A DNA stretch of 64,000 nt from Pseudomonas sp. RIT-562 (GCF_026241895.1 NZ_JAPJIV010000002.1:397131-461130); one strand, 5' to 3'; counted from the first letter of the stretch, positions 42,855 through 51,130 are shown. A program made the numbers and translations. Notes: generated by a model not told the origin, from the sequence alone.

Positions 42855-44231
42855 ATGGCTATCAGTGTTTTCGATCTTTTCAAAGTCGGCATCGGCCCGT
42901 CCAGCTCCCACACCGTCGGCCCCATGCGCGCCGCAGCGACTTTCGCCCAGGCGCTTAAGGAGCAGAATCTGCTCGACGCCGTTCGTCGAGTGGAAATCCG
43001 CCTGTACGGCTCCCTGTCGGCCACCGGCGTTGGTCACGCCACCGACCGCGCCTGTGTGATGGGGCTAATGGGCGAGTGGCCAGACAGCATCGACCCGACC
43101 TGCATCGAAGAGCGGATCAACACGCTGTTGAAAACCCGCGAACTGAAACTGGCCGGGGAAAACACGATCGCCTTCAACTGGCAAACCGACCTGTTGCTAC
43201 TCGACGAGAGCCTGCCCTACCACCCCAATGCGATGTCTCTGACGGCCTTTGGTGAAACCGGAGAGCTGGCCGAGCAGACGTATTACTCGATCGGCGGCGG
43301 ATTCATCATCGAGGCAGCCGAGGCCGAGTCTGGCATTGCTCCGTCCAGTGACGTCGTGCTGCCGTATGATTTTTCCAGCGCCGCCGAATTGCTCAAGTTG
43401 TGTAACCAGAACGGCCTGCGGGTTTCCGAGCTGATGATGGCCAATGAACTGGCCTGGCGCAGCGAAACCGAGATTCGCCAGGGCCTGTTGCACATCTGGT
43501 CGGTGATGCGCGAGTGCGTAGAGCAAGGCCTGCGTCATGAGGGGATTCTGCCCGGCGGTTTGAATGTGCCGCGTCGAGCGGCGAAGCTGCACCGCGCCTT
43601 GCTGGAAATCGGTAAGCCTAACGTCATCACCTCCACCCTGTCGGCCATGGAATGGGTCAACCTGTTCGCCCTCGCCGTCAACGAAGAAAACGCCGCCGGC
43701 GGGCGCATGGTCACGGCACCCACCAACGGCGCGGCCGGGATTATTCCAGCGGTGCTGCACTACTACATGAAATTCAATCCGGATGCTTCGGATGACGACG
43801 TGGTCGCCTTCTTCCTCGGCGCCGCAGCGGTGGGCATTCTGTGCAAAAAGAATGCGTCGATATCCGGTGCCGAAGTCGGCTGCCAGGGCGAGGTCGGATC
43901 CGCCTGCGCGATGGCCGCTGCGGGCTTGGCGGACGTGCTTGGCGCCACGCCAGAGCAATTGGAAAACGCTGCGGAAATCGGCCTGGAACACAACCTCGGG
44001 CTGACCTGCGACCCGGTCGGCGGGCTGGTGCAGGTGCCCTGCATCGAACGCAACGCAATCGCTGCCGTGAAAGCGATCAACGCCACGCAAATGGCCTTGC
44101 GCGGTGACGGCAAACACTTCATTTCCCTCGACCGGGTCATCCGCACCATGCGCGATACCGGCGCCGACATGCACGACAAATATAAAGAGACTTCACGGGG
44201 CGGCCTGGCCGTGAGCTGGGTGGAGTGCTGA
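42855..44231 (+). CDS. sdaA: L-serine ammonia-lyase SdaA (4Fe-4S)
   Basis: SdaA deaminates L-serine to pyruvate and ammonia in the cytoplasm using an oxygen-sensitive 4Fe-4S cluster. The 458-residue protein begins [23 protein letters not shown], the family N-terminus. Cluster cysteines C343 (VGCQGEVGS), C385 (TCDPVGG) and C396 (PCIERN) are present, and the chain ends in C458 (SWVEC). In the structurally studied Legionella enzyme the C-terminal cysteine inserts in the active site as fourth ligand; numbers and length are the same here. I use ATG 42855 because the in-frame upstream part is not family sequence. The permease follows 63 bases downstream. Confidence 0.95.
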   Translation: MAISVFDLFKVGIGPSSSHTVGPMRAAATFAQALKEQNLLDAVRRVEIRLYGSLSATGVGHATDRACVMGLMGEWPDSIDPTCIEERINTLLKTRELKLAGENTIAFNWQTDLLLLDESLPYHPNAMSLTAFGETGELAEQTYYSIGGGFIIEAAEAESGIAPSSDVVLPYDFSSAAELLKLCNQNGLRVSELMMANELAWRSETEIRQGLLHIWSVMRECVEQGLRHEGILPGGLNVPRRAAKLHRALLEIGKPNVITSTLSAMEWVNLFALAVNEENAAGGRMVTAPTNGAAGIIPAVLHYYMKFNPDASDDDVVAFFLGAAAVGILCKKNASISGAEVGCQGEVGSACAMAAAGLADVLGATPEQLENAAEIGLEHNLGLTCDPVGGLVQVPCIERNAIAAVKAINATQMALRGDGKHFISLDRVIRTMRDTGADMHDKYKETSRGGLAVSWVEC

Positions 44232-44294
44232 GGAGCATTCCCTGACCGCCCGTACCACGTGAGCCCGAGCAAGAACAATAACGAGGCCAATACG

Positions 44295-45596
44295 ATGACC
44301 GATGTACGTACACCTGCTGCCGAAAATCCTGCTGTAGAAGCACCACGCGACACCGCCACAGTCAGCAAAGGCTGGAGTAAACACGACACCACCTGGATGC
44401 TCGGCCTCTACGGCACGGCAATCGGCGCCGGAACGCTGTTCCTGCCGATCAACGCCGGGGTCGGCGGTTTTTGGCCCCTGCTGATCCTCGCAGTGCTGGC
44501 CTTCCCGATGACCTTCTTTGCCCACCGCGGCCTGACACGCTTCGTGCTGTCCGGTCGCTCTGGCGATATCACCGAGGTAGTGGAAGAACACTTCGGCATC
44601 GGCGCCGGCAAGCTGATCACCTTGCTGTACTTCTTCGCGATTTTCCCAATTCTGCTGGTGTACAGCGTCGCGCTGACCAACACCCTGAGCAGCTTCATGG
44701 AACACCAGCTGCACATCGCTCCGCCGCCTCGGGCCATTTTGTCGCTGGGGTTGATCCTCGGCCTGATGGCCATTGTCCGCTGCGGCCAGGGCGTGATCGT
44801 CAAATGCATGAGCGTGCTGGTCTACCCGTTCGTCGCCGCATTGCTGCTGCTCGGCATCAGCCTGATCCCGAACTGGAACGGCGCCTTCTTCGCCACCGCC
44901 AGTGAAGGCATGCCGCTGCCACTGTTCTTCAAGACCTTGTGGCTGGCGATCCCGGTGATGGTGTTCTCGTTCAACCATTCGCCGATCATCTCGGCCTTTG
45001 CGGTCGATCAGAAACAGCGCTACGGCGAACAGGCCGAAGCCAAGAGCAGCGGCATTCTAGCCATCGCCCACGCAATGATGGTGGTGACGGTGATGTTCTT
45101 CTGCTTCAGCTGCGTGCTGGCGTTGTCCCCTGCGGACCTGGCCGCGGCGAAAGCGCAGAACATCTCGATCCTGTCCTACCTGGCCAACCATTTCCAGACC
45201 CCGGTCATCGCCTACGCTGCACCGCTGATTGCATTGGTGGCGATCACCAAATCCTTCCTCGGTCATTACATCGGCGCCAGCGAAGGCTTCCAGGGCCTGA
45301 TCGTGAAAAGCCTGCGCGGCCGCGGCAAGGTGATGTCCAGCAGTTGGCTGAACCGTGCGACGGCGCTGTTCATGATCCTCAGCTGCTGGGCGGTGGCGAC
45401 GTTTAATCCGAGCATTCTCGGGATGATCGAAACCCTCGGCGGGCCGGTCATCGCCTGTCTGTTGTTCCTGATGCCGATGTACGCCATCCGCCGCGTACCG
45501 GCCTTGCGCCAGTATTCGGGTCAGGCTTCGAATGTGTTCGTGGTGTTGATCGGCTTGATTGCACTGTCTGCGATCATTTATTCATTCCTGCCCTGA
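44295..45596 (+). CDS. Serine permease, HAAAP family (SdaC-like)
   Basis: The 433-residue inner-membrane protein has eleven predicted helices and the family opening WMLGLYGTAIGAGTLFLPIN, followed by PMTFFAHRGLTRFVLSGR, closely like the E. coli serine transporter SdaC. It probably imports L-serine with protons for SdaA. The start at 44295 (MTDVRTPAAE) has GAGG about nine bases upstream; a GTG at 44259 is an alternative. It is in the same direction as sdaA with a short spacer, so one operon is likely. Confidence 0.9.
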   Translation: MTDVRTPAAENPAVEAPRDTATVSKGWSKHDTTWMLGLYGTAIGAGTLFLPINAGVGGFWPLLILAVLAFPMTFFAHRGLTRFVLSGRSGDITEVVEEHFGIGAGKLITLLYFFAIFPILLVYSVALTNTLSSFMEHQLHIAPPPRAILSLGLILGLMAIVRCGQGVIVKCMSVLVYPFVAALLLLGISLIPNWNGAFFATASEGMPLPLFFKTLWLAIPVMVFSFNHSPIISAFAVDQKQRYGEQAEAKSSGILAIAHAMMVVTVMFFCFSCVLALSPADLAAAKAQNISILSYLANHFQTPVIAYAAPLIALVAITKSFLGHYIGASEGFQGLIVKSLRGRGKVMSSSWLNRATALFMILSCWAVATFNPSILGMIETLGGPVIACLLFLMPMYAIRRVPALRQYSGQASNVFVVLIGLIALSAIIYSFLP

Positions 45597-45629
45597 ATCG
45601 GGCAGGTTAAGCACACCTGACACACTACT

Positions 45630-45752
45630 TGTAGCAGCTGGCGAAGCCTGCGTTCGGCGGCGAAGCCGTCGTGAAATCGGACAACGCGGTTTTCAGTTAA
45701 ACCGCGAGTTCAGGATTTACGACGGCTTCGCCGCCGAACGCAGGCTGCTACA
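45630..45752. repeat. REP doublet after the serine permease
   Basis: A TGTAGCAGCTGGCGAAGCC-type head (from 45630) and its inverted partner (to 45752) surround a spacer that is itself partly palindromic (GGCGGCGAAGCCGTCG and its complement near 45725). This is the same family as the copy inside algE. The rest of this 328-base gap (45753-45924) holds a short palindrome ATTGT-TCG-ACAAT at 45786-45798 upstream of the DUF3509 gene and nothing else I can identify. Confidence 0.88.
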
Positions 45753-45924
45753 GGTGTTTTGCGGTGCAATTGAGGGGATGTGATTATTGTTCGACAATCG
45801 TTCCGGCATGTCCCTTGCTATATCCCTATTGACACGGCGAGCGGCCTGCCAATGGTCCGGTAATGCGAACCAACCCGATCATGGCCGGTCAACAATTGCA
45901 CGTTCAATCAGGCGGTGACGCATC

Positions 45925-46242
45925 ATGGACAATCCTTTTCAGCTCATTACCGATGCCTTTGCGCCGGATTACCAGATCAACCTGAGTATTCAGGGACTCG
46001 ACGGCAGCATCATGCTCACCCTGTCCAACAGCGGACGAGTAGTGGCCAAGCGGATGATCAGTGCCGAACAGCGCAATGACCCCAAGCGCCTCAAGCGCCT
46101 GGTGCAAAGTATTCAGTTCGGTATTGCCATCGAACAGGGCCACAGCGCGGTCGCCATTCTCGAAGCCATGACCGATGGCGACAACCGGACGCTGCCACCA
46201 CCGCCGGCCACGGGCTTGCCGCGCCCGGCGATGGGGCTTTAG
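45925..46242 (+). CDS. DUF3509 protein
   Basis: The 105-residue protein begins MDNPFQLITDAFAPDYQINL and continues with SIQGLDGSIMLTLSNSGRVV and KRMISAEQRNDPKRLKRLV, a Pseudomonas-restricted family known as DUF3509. It is small, soluble and without a signal peptide. Function is unknown. Its stop overlaps the end of the convergent psiE gene by four bases, an unusually tight tail-to-tail arrangement with no room for a terminator between the two genes. Confidence 0.85.
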   Translation: MDNPFQLITDAFAPDYQINLSIQGLDGSIMLTLSNSGRVVAKRMISAEQRNDPKRLKRLVQSIQFGIAIEQGHSAVAILEAMTDGDNRTLPPPPATGLPRPAMGL

Positions 46243-46739
46243 AGCTCGCCCTTCTCTACTTCGGGATGCTCGCTCGAACCCGCGCCAACCTTGCGCTGCG
46301 GGTGCTCGATTTTCACCGAAGGGAATTGTGACGAGGCGTACCGCACCACCAGAATCGCGAACGCCAGCAACAGGATGCCGCCGCACAGGTAGATGATGCC
46401 GACGTCCGGCGGGTTGTGGTGCGAGACGTTGGAGATCAGCAGCCGGGTCAGTGCGGTGATGGCCACGTAGATCAGGAAGCGCACTGGCATGTGGTTGGTC
46501 TTGAAGTAAATCCCGACCATTGCGCCCAGTTCCAGGTAGATGAACAGCAGCAGGATGTCATCGATCTTGATGTGTCCCTTATCCAGCATCCCCAGGAACT
46601 CCATCACCGCTGCCCAGGCAGTCACCGCTCCGATGGCGAACAAAGCCAGGTAGTGGAAGCTTTCGACGAACAGGTTGCCCAGGGATTCGGCGAGTTGATG
46701 CACGTTCTGCCGCAATTTCTCGGCCCAGTTGATTTTCAC
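46239..46739 (-). CDS. PsiE-family membrane protein
   Basis: The 166-residue protein has four membrane helices (about residues 28-50, 62-82, 87-107, 115-135) and the PsiE family sequences ESFHYLALFAIGAVTAW and DDILLLFIYLELGAMVGIYF. PsiE is induced by phosphate starvation in E. coli; its function is unclear. The C-terminal 30 residues are hydrophilic and family-variable. It stands alone on the minus strand, converging with DUF3509. Confidence 0.88.
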   Translation of the reverse strand: MKINWAEKLRQNVHQLAESLGNLFVESFHYLALFAIGAVTAWAAVMEFLGMLDKGHIKIDDILLLFIYLELGAMVGIYFKTNHMPVRFLIYVAITALTRLLISNVSHHNPPDVGIIYLCGGILLLAFAILVVRYASSQFPSVKIEHPQRKVGAGSSEHPEVEKGEL

Positions 46740-46967
46740 GGTGATTCTTCCTTAGGTCGACTTGACCGGATGATGCGGGTTTGACGTGACGGTTGTTTGG
46801 CATGCAGAAAAAAGGCCAGGGGTTGGGAGGTGAGATGGTGGCTGGGTGATGTGAGGCACTTTGGGGTTTTGAAGGCCGGGTGCGGGAGCCGATTTCGGAG
46901 CTGGTTGTGAAAGTCCATTTGGGAGCCGGTTGTGGGAGCAAAGCTTGCTCGCGATGGCGGTTTCGCG

Positions 46968-47272
46968 GTGTACATATCCGTTTCTGCGGTCACGGCTTCA
47001 ATTGGTTCCGCCCTTACGGCGGGTTACTTTGAAAAGCGCAAAGTAACCAAACGCTTCTTGCCCTACCACTCGGCACCTCGCCTAGGCTCGGTGTGCCCTC
47101 ACTCCGGCATTGCTCCGCGGGTCGCCGCGATGGGCCATCCCTGGCCCAGCGCGGCTAAACCGGCATCCTTGCCGGTTTACCCGCTACGCAATGCCTGCGT
47201 TCGGCCAGCGTGGTTAATGGGCGTCCGTGATCACAAACCGGGCCGTGGCGGCCTTCGGGCCGACCAAGGCGT
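46968..47272 (+). repeat. Structured ~300-base repeat, copy 1
   Basis: This copy runs from GTGTACATATCCG to about GGCCGACC. It contains a ten-base hairpin GGTTACTTTG/CAAAGTAACC (47022-47031/47039-47048), a two-part hairpin GCCGCG-GGGCCA/TGGCCC-CGCGGC (47124-47155) and the hairpin TAAACCGGCA/TGCCGGTTTA. I recall similar sequences dispersed in Pseudomonas genomes and often annotated as short hypothetical proteins. Confidence 0.88.
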
Positions 47273-47332
47273 CAAGCCGGCGCGCTGCGCTGGTTTGATC
47301 GTGCCTGTCCTCTCGCATTGCCGCCCCCCCTC

Positions 47333-47357
47333 TGTAGGAGCGAGCCTGCTCGCGATG
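47333..47357. repeat. Single REP copy
   Basis: TGTAGGAGCGAGCCTGCTC followed by GCGATG, without an inverted partner nearby; it lies between the two large repeat copies. Confidence 0.85.
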
Positions 47358-47400
47358 GACGTGAACGATTACGCGTACTTATTAAATAAAACACGACTTA

Positions 47401-47470
47401 CTGTAGGAGCCCGGCTTGCCGGCGATGGCTTCCGCGAGATCGCCATCGCCGGCAAGCCGGGCTCCTACAG
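47401..47470. repeat. REP doublet, perfect 29-base arms
   Basis: The arms 47401-47429 and 47442-47470 are exact inverted copies of the GGAGCCCGGCTTGCCGGC type with a 12-base centre, the same family as the algD-alg8 doublet. Confidence 0.93.
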
Positions 47471-47544
47471 GGGATTTTGGTTGTGCCAAATATGTGCGTA
47501 TACGTAACTCCGCCGATGCAAAGCCGAACTAGCCGTCAGGTCGG

Positions 47545-47842
47545 CTTTCAGGCCGCCTCGGCCCGGTTGTTGATCGCGGACGCCCGTTAACCACGATGGC
47601 CGAACGCAGGTATTGCGTAGCGGGTAAACCGGCAAGGATGCCGGTTTAGCTGCGCTGGGCCAGGGATGGCCCATCGCAGCGACCCGCGGAGCAATGCCTG
47701 CGTTCGGGCACACCGAGCCTAGGCGAGGTGCCAAGTGGTGGGGCAAAGACCTTTTGGTTACTTTTGGGGCGTTTGCCAAAAGTGACCCGCCGTAAGGGCG
47801 GAACCAATAGCCGCCATGACCACAGAAACGGATATGTACACG
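47545..47842 (-). repeat. Structured ~300-base repeat, copy 2 (inverted)
   Basis: This is the inverted partner of the copy at 46968-47272, ending with the complement of GTGTACATATCCG. It keeps the same hairpins with paired changes: GCTGCG/CGCAGC (47649-47654/47675-47680) in place of GCCGCG/CGCGGC, and a longer stem GGTTACTTTTGG/CCAAAAGTGACC (47756-47767/47776-47787) in place of GGTTACTTTG/CAAAGTAACC. Confidence 0.88.
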
Positions 47843-47936
47843 GTCACAAATCACTACCGTCAGCCCGCGACCCCCAATTTTCGGTCTACATTGAAAAGCC
47901 ACTACCCAAAGCGCAAGGATTCGCTTATCCTTTTCG

Positions 47937-47952
47937 CTGTATATAAATACAG
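47937..47952. promoter_or_regulatory. LexA (SOS) box of yebG
   Basis: CTGTATATAAATACAG fits the LexA consensus CTGT-N8-ACAG exactly with an AT-only centre. It lies 45 bases upstream of the yebG start codon, so the gene should be repressed by LexA and induced by DNA damage, as in E. coli. Confidence 0.92.
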
Positions 47953-47996
47953 TGGTCGAATACGACAACTTAATGTGAAGGCATGTGAGGTGGTGA

Positions 47997-48359
47997 ATGG
48001 CCGTCGAAGTGGTATACCGCAGCAGCCGAGATCTGGAGCGCTTGTTCATGGATAAAGCCGAAGCTGACCGTCATGACAAAATGCTCGAACTCGCCGAATT
48101 GCTGGCGGAAGTGTTGCAAAAAGCCGTTCCGTCCCTGACAGAACAGCAAGTGGAAGAAGCCGGGATCTACATGGCGAAGAACCGCGACGTGTTCGCCAAG
48201 GCGTTCAAGAGCCAACCGGACGCCCTGTCCGAATTGTTGAGTGCACCTGCCGAAGTAGTTGCCCCTGTTGTTGCGCCTGTTGAAGCGCCGCAAGCACCTG
48301 ACGCAGCTGAACCCGTGGCACCCGCCAAACCTGCCAAGGCGGCAAAGGCACCGAAGTAA
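47997..48359 (+). CDS. yebG: YebG-family SOS protein with Ala/Pro/Lys tail
   Basis: The first 80 residues (MAVEVVYRSSRDLERLFMDK, then EADRHDKMLELAELLAEVL and EEAGIYMAKNRDVFAKAFK) match the YebG family, a small cytoplasmic DNA-damage-inducible protein of unclear function. The tail (about residues 82-120) is a low-complexity Ala/Pro/Val/Lys sequence ending KPAKAAKAPK, absent in the E. coli protein and resembling histone-like DNA-binding tails. GAGGTGG precedes the ATG; a perfect LexA box lies upstream and a terminator follows. All this supports SOS control. Confidence 0.9.
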   Translation: MAVEVVYRSSRDLERLFMDKAEADRHDKMLELAELLAEVLQKAVPSLTEQQVEEAGIYMAKNRDVFAKAFKSQPDALSELLSAPAEVVAPVVAPVEAPQAPDAAEPVAPAKPAKAAKAPK

Positions 48360-48378
48360 TCAACACCCGAATTGAACA

Positions 48379-48409
48379 AGCCCTGAATCCAGCGACTCAG
48401 GGTCTTTTT
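48379..48409 (+). terminator. Intrinsic terminator of yebG
   Basis: CCCTGA (48381-48386) and TCAGGG (48397-48402) with a ten-base loop, followed by TCTTTTT, 22 bases after the yebG stop. Confidence 0.8.
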
Positions 48410-48420
48410 CAGGCTCGGCA

Positions 48421-49440
48421 TCAGCGATACAACACCCGCTCCGCCAACTCATCCGCTACCCGCGCCGGCGAACGTTTTTCCGCTTGGGCATGGGCGAATA
48501 CCTCGGTCAACCGGGAGCTGATTTTCGACAGGTGTGCGGTAATGGTGCTCAGCTCTTCGCCACGATGCTTTAGCGAAACATAAATCAACCCGCCCGCGTT
48601 GATCACATAATCCGGCGCATACAAAATCCCCCGGCGCTCGAGCAAATCGGCGACTTCCACATGAGTCAGCTGATTGTTCGCCGACCCCGCCACTGCCGAA
48701 CAGCGCAATTGAGACACACTGTTGCTGTTAAGAACTCCACCCAGCCCGCACGGCGCGAGTATGTCGCAAGGTGTGCTGAGCAATGCATCGTTGGCGATGG
48801 GATGAGCACCCAGCTGCTCCATCGCCAGTTGCACCTTGCCATGATCGATGTCGCTCACCAGCAATTCCGCGCCCGCTGCATGCAGTTGTTCCGCCAACGC
48901 GTAGCCGACGTTTCCCAAGCCTTGGATGGCCACGCGCAGACCTTCAAGATTGTCGCTGCCCAGGCGTGCCATTGCCGTACTGCGAATGCCGGCAAACACG
49001 CCCATGGCTGCGTGCGGCGCGGGGTCGCCCGCCGAGGTGGTGCTGGTGACATGCTGGGTCTGTTGGGCGATGCAATCCATGTCCGCTACTGAAGTACCGC
49101 TGTCGATCGCGGTGATGTAGCGCCCGTCGAGTTGATCGATGCAACGACCGAACGCTTCGAACAGCGCGGCACGGTTTTCCACGTGCATCGGCCGGATGAT
49201 CACGGCGACTCCACCGCCTTGAGCCAGCCCGGCCAACGCCGCTTTGTAGCTCATGCCCTGGGCCAGGCGCACAGCATCTTCGACGGCGGATTCGTCGTCT
49301 GGATAGGCAAGGTATCGACACCCGCCCAGTGCTGGGCCCAGGCGGCTGTTATGAATGGCAATCACGGCCTTCAACCCGGTGACCGGGTCGACGCTCAGAT
49401 GCAGCGATTCAAGGCGATTGCTTTGCATGAGAGCGAACAT
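48421..49440 (-). CDS. ldh: Leucine dehydrogenase-like protein with altered catalytic site
   Basis: The 339-residue protein is a Glu/Leu/Phe/Val dehydrogenase homologue: dimerisation part LHLSVDPVTGLKAVIAIHNSRLGPALGG (core KAVIAIHNSRLGPALGG), substrate-binding K66 in GMSYKAALAG, D113 in TAIDSGTS, and the NAD motif GLGNVG about residue 175. The residue at the position of the catalytic lysine (K80 of Bacillus leucine dehydrogenase, in GGGK) is valine 78 here (GGGVAVI, codon GTC). Without it the oxidative deamination of leucine, valine and isoleucine should fail. The start at 49440 gives MFALMQSNRLESLHLS; a second ATG is four codons further. The gene stands alone. Confidence 0.85.
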   Translation of the reverse strand: MFALMQSNRLESLHLSVDPVTGLKAVIAIHNSRLGPALGGCRYLAYPDDESAVEDAVRLAQGMSYKAALAGLAQGGGVAVIIRPMHVENRAALFEAFGRCIDQLDGRYITAIDSGTSVADMDCIAQQTQHVTSTTSAGDPAPHAAMGVFAGIRSTAMARLGSDNLEGLRVAIQGLGNVGYALAEQLHAAGAELLVSDIDHGKVQLAMEQLGAHPIANDALLSTPCDILAPCGLGGVLNSNSVSQLRCSAVAGSANNQLTHVEVADLLERRGILYAPDYVINAGGLIYVSLKHRGEELSTITAHLSKISSRLTEVFAHAQAEKRSPARVADELAERVLYR

Positions 49441-49615
49441 CGTAAGGCTCCCGAAAATCACTTCTTGTAGTCGCCAGTATAGGCTCGCGCCTGAAATTTG
49501 CTGAAGCGCACCGGAATAAAGATCGACCGCGTACAGGCATTCGGACATAACCTTTCGAGGCACTGGACGAATGGAGGAGACGGGGCTAAAACGAGGCATG
49601 TCCCGGGAGATTAAG

Positions 49616-50419
49616 ATGACGCCCCGCCAACGCTTCTTTGAATGCCTGCAACGCTCACCGCCCGCGCTGTTCGAGGCGGCGTTGTGGATTTGTGTCGAGC
49701 ATGACAAGGAGCTGGACGCCGAATCTGTGCTGGCGCACTTCAGGGATCTGCAGCAGCGCGTCAGCTGTGGTTTGCCAATGTTGCCTGTGAGTGAATTGGC
49801 CCAGCCGTTATTGCGCCGCATGAATGACCTGGGATTTGCCCAGGACGACTTCACGCCCCTGCGACCGCAAGCGGCGTTGCTCGACAAGGTGCTGACACGT
49901 CGGCGCGGCCAACCGCTGGCATTGGGACTGCTGGCCATGGAGCTTGCCCGACGCCTGGAGATTCCCATGGTCGGCGTCAACTTCCCGGGGCATTTTCTGC
50001 TGCGTGTGCCGGGCGCCGATCACCTGCTCGATCCTTGCGGCGGGCGGCGTTTGTACCCAAATGATTGCAGGGAGTTGCTGCATCGCCAGTACGGTCCGAA
50101 CATGAAGCTGAGCGCCGAGCACCTGGTGACCGCCGAACCGCTGCAGATGCTGCAACGCCTGTCGCGCAACCTGCGTCAGCTGCATTTGGCTCACGATGAT
50201 TATATCGGTGCGCTGATCGACGCCGAGCGGGTGCTGGAACTGGGTAACGCCAGCGCCGCTGATTACCTGGCGCGGGCGAGCCTGTATCAAAGACTGGACT
50301 GTCCCAACGCCGAACGCTTCGACCTGGAGCATGCGCTGATGCTCAGCGAGGATCCGATCCAGCGGATTCGCCTGACTGAACGACTGGGGCATTTGCCGCC
50401 GAACACCATCGTCCACTGA
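49616..50419 (+). CDS. SirB1-family transglutaminase-like/TPR protein
   Basis: The 267-residue protein has an N-terminal transglutaminase-like (SirB1) domain: LLDKVLTRRRGQPLALGLLAMELARRL (core RRGQPLALGLLAMELAR), then VGVNFPGHFLLRV and LLDPCGGRRLYP, followed by a TPR-like helical tail (about residues 185-260: IGALIDAERVLELGNASAADYLARASLYQR in parts). The family lacks a proven enzymatic role. I use ATG 49616, with GGGAGA upstream; an ATG at 49598 is too close to its GAGG. It converges on maiA, with a shared hairpin between. Confidence 0.85.
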   Translation: MTPRQRFFECLQRSPPALFEAALWICVEHDKELDAESVLAHFRDLQQRVSCGLPMLPVSELAQPLLRRMNDLGFAQDDFTPLRPQAALLDKVLTRRRGQPLALGLLAMELARRLEIPMVGVNFPGHFLLRVPGADHLLDPCGGRRLYPNDCRELLHRQYGPNMKLSAEHLVTAEPLQMLQRLSRNLRQLHLAHDDYIGALIDAERVLELGNASAADYLARASLYQRLDCPNAERFDLEHALMLSEDPIQRIRLTERLGHLPPNTIVH

Positions 50420-50424
50420 CGCCC

Positions 50425-50458
50425 GAACCTGTGGAGCCAAACGTGCTTCCACAGGTTC
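50425..50458. terminator. Bidirectional hairpin between SirB1-like gene and maiA
   Basis: GAACCTGTGGA (50425-50435) and TCCACAGGTTC (50448-50458) form a perfect 11-base stem between two convergent genes. GTTTATT follows on the plus side. Confidence 0.75.
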
Positions 50459-50482
50459 GTGATTGTTTATTGTGGCGTGCAG

Positions 50483-51118
50483 TCAGGGAGTATCGGGCTG
50501 ATTGGCCGGATGTGCCTTGATGAACGCCGGATGAGCCGCCGCCAGCGCCGCCACTCGACGAATCCGCGGCCAGGACTCCAGGGAGACATTGAAGCGTTCA
50601 GCCGCATACAGCTGCGGTATCAGATAAACATCCGCCACCCCAGGCTCCGGCCCGAAACAGAACCCCTCGTCGCCAATCAATTGTTCCACCGCCCCCAGCC
50701 CCTGGCTGATCCAGTGCCCTATCCACTCCACCACCTGCGGCTCCTCGTGTCCCAACTGCCGAAGCTTGTTGAGCACGCTGACGTTGTGCAGCGGATGCAC
50801 ATCACAACCGAGCAGCGCCGCGACCCCGCGCTCATGGGCGCGAGCGACGAGGTCCGTCGCCAGCAGCGGCACCTGTGGATAACGTTCCTCCAGGTATTCA
50901 ATGATGGCCGGTGACTGGATTAACAAGGCGCCATCGTCGGTGCGCAAGGCCGGCACCCGGCCTTGCGGATTAATGCCCAGGTACGGCGCCTGACGGTGTT
51001 CGCCGCCCACCGGCGCGATCAGGTTGACCGGCAGCGCCTGATAATCCAGGCCCTTTAGTGCAAGGGCAATCCGCACCCGATAAGACGAGGTCGAGCGGTA
51101 GTAAGTAAACAGTTCCAT
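50483..51118 (-). CDS. maiA: Maleylacetoacetate isomerase MaiA
   Basis: MaiA is a glutathione-dependent zeta-class glutathione transferase that isomerises maleylacetoacetate to fumarylacetoacetate, the second-last step of tyrosine and phenylalanine breakdown. The 211-residue protein begins MELFTYYRSTSSYRVRIALA; the SSYRVRIALALKG block is the glutathione-binding signature of this class, and LLIQSPAIIEYLEE follows. It is the last gene of the fahA-hmgA operon, 12 bases after fahA. Confidence 0.95.
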   Translation of the reverse strand: MELFTYYRSTSSYRVRIALALKGLDYQALPVNLIAPVGGEHRQAPYLGINPQGRVPALRTDDGALLIQSPAIIEYLEERYPQVPLLATDLVARAHERGVAALLGCDVHPLHNVSVLNKLRQLGHEEPQVVEWIGHWISQGLGAVEQLIGDEGFCFGPEPGVADVYLIPQLYAAERFNVSLESWPRIRRVAALAAAHPAFIKAHPANQPDTP

Positions 51119-51130
51119 GAGGCGCTCCTC

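Larger units (their letters stand above)
46740..47996. other. Repeat island between psiE and yebG
   Basis: The 1.26 kb contain no credible gene. A degenerate REP and a single REP copy (TGTGGGAGCAAAGCTTGCTC, from 46931) are followed by two inverted copies of a ~300-base element (46968-47272 and 47545-47842) with a REP singlet and a REP doublet between them, then the LexA box and leader of yebG. Open frames here (for example 46932-47507 on plus and 47465-48049 on minus) are translations of the repeats. Confidence 0.85.

Noticed and set aside
46932..47507. 191-codon plus frame, and the similar minus frame at 47465-48049
   Set aside because: Both translate the inverted structured repeat and REPs. 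The paired changes between copies preserve hairpins, and the REP parts cannot belong to a conserved protein.
46740..47996. CRISPR-like array in the repeat-rich region
   Set aside because: The repeats are few, inverted and of different kinds; there is no regular direct repeat/spacer pattern.
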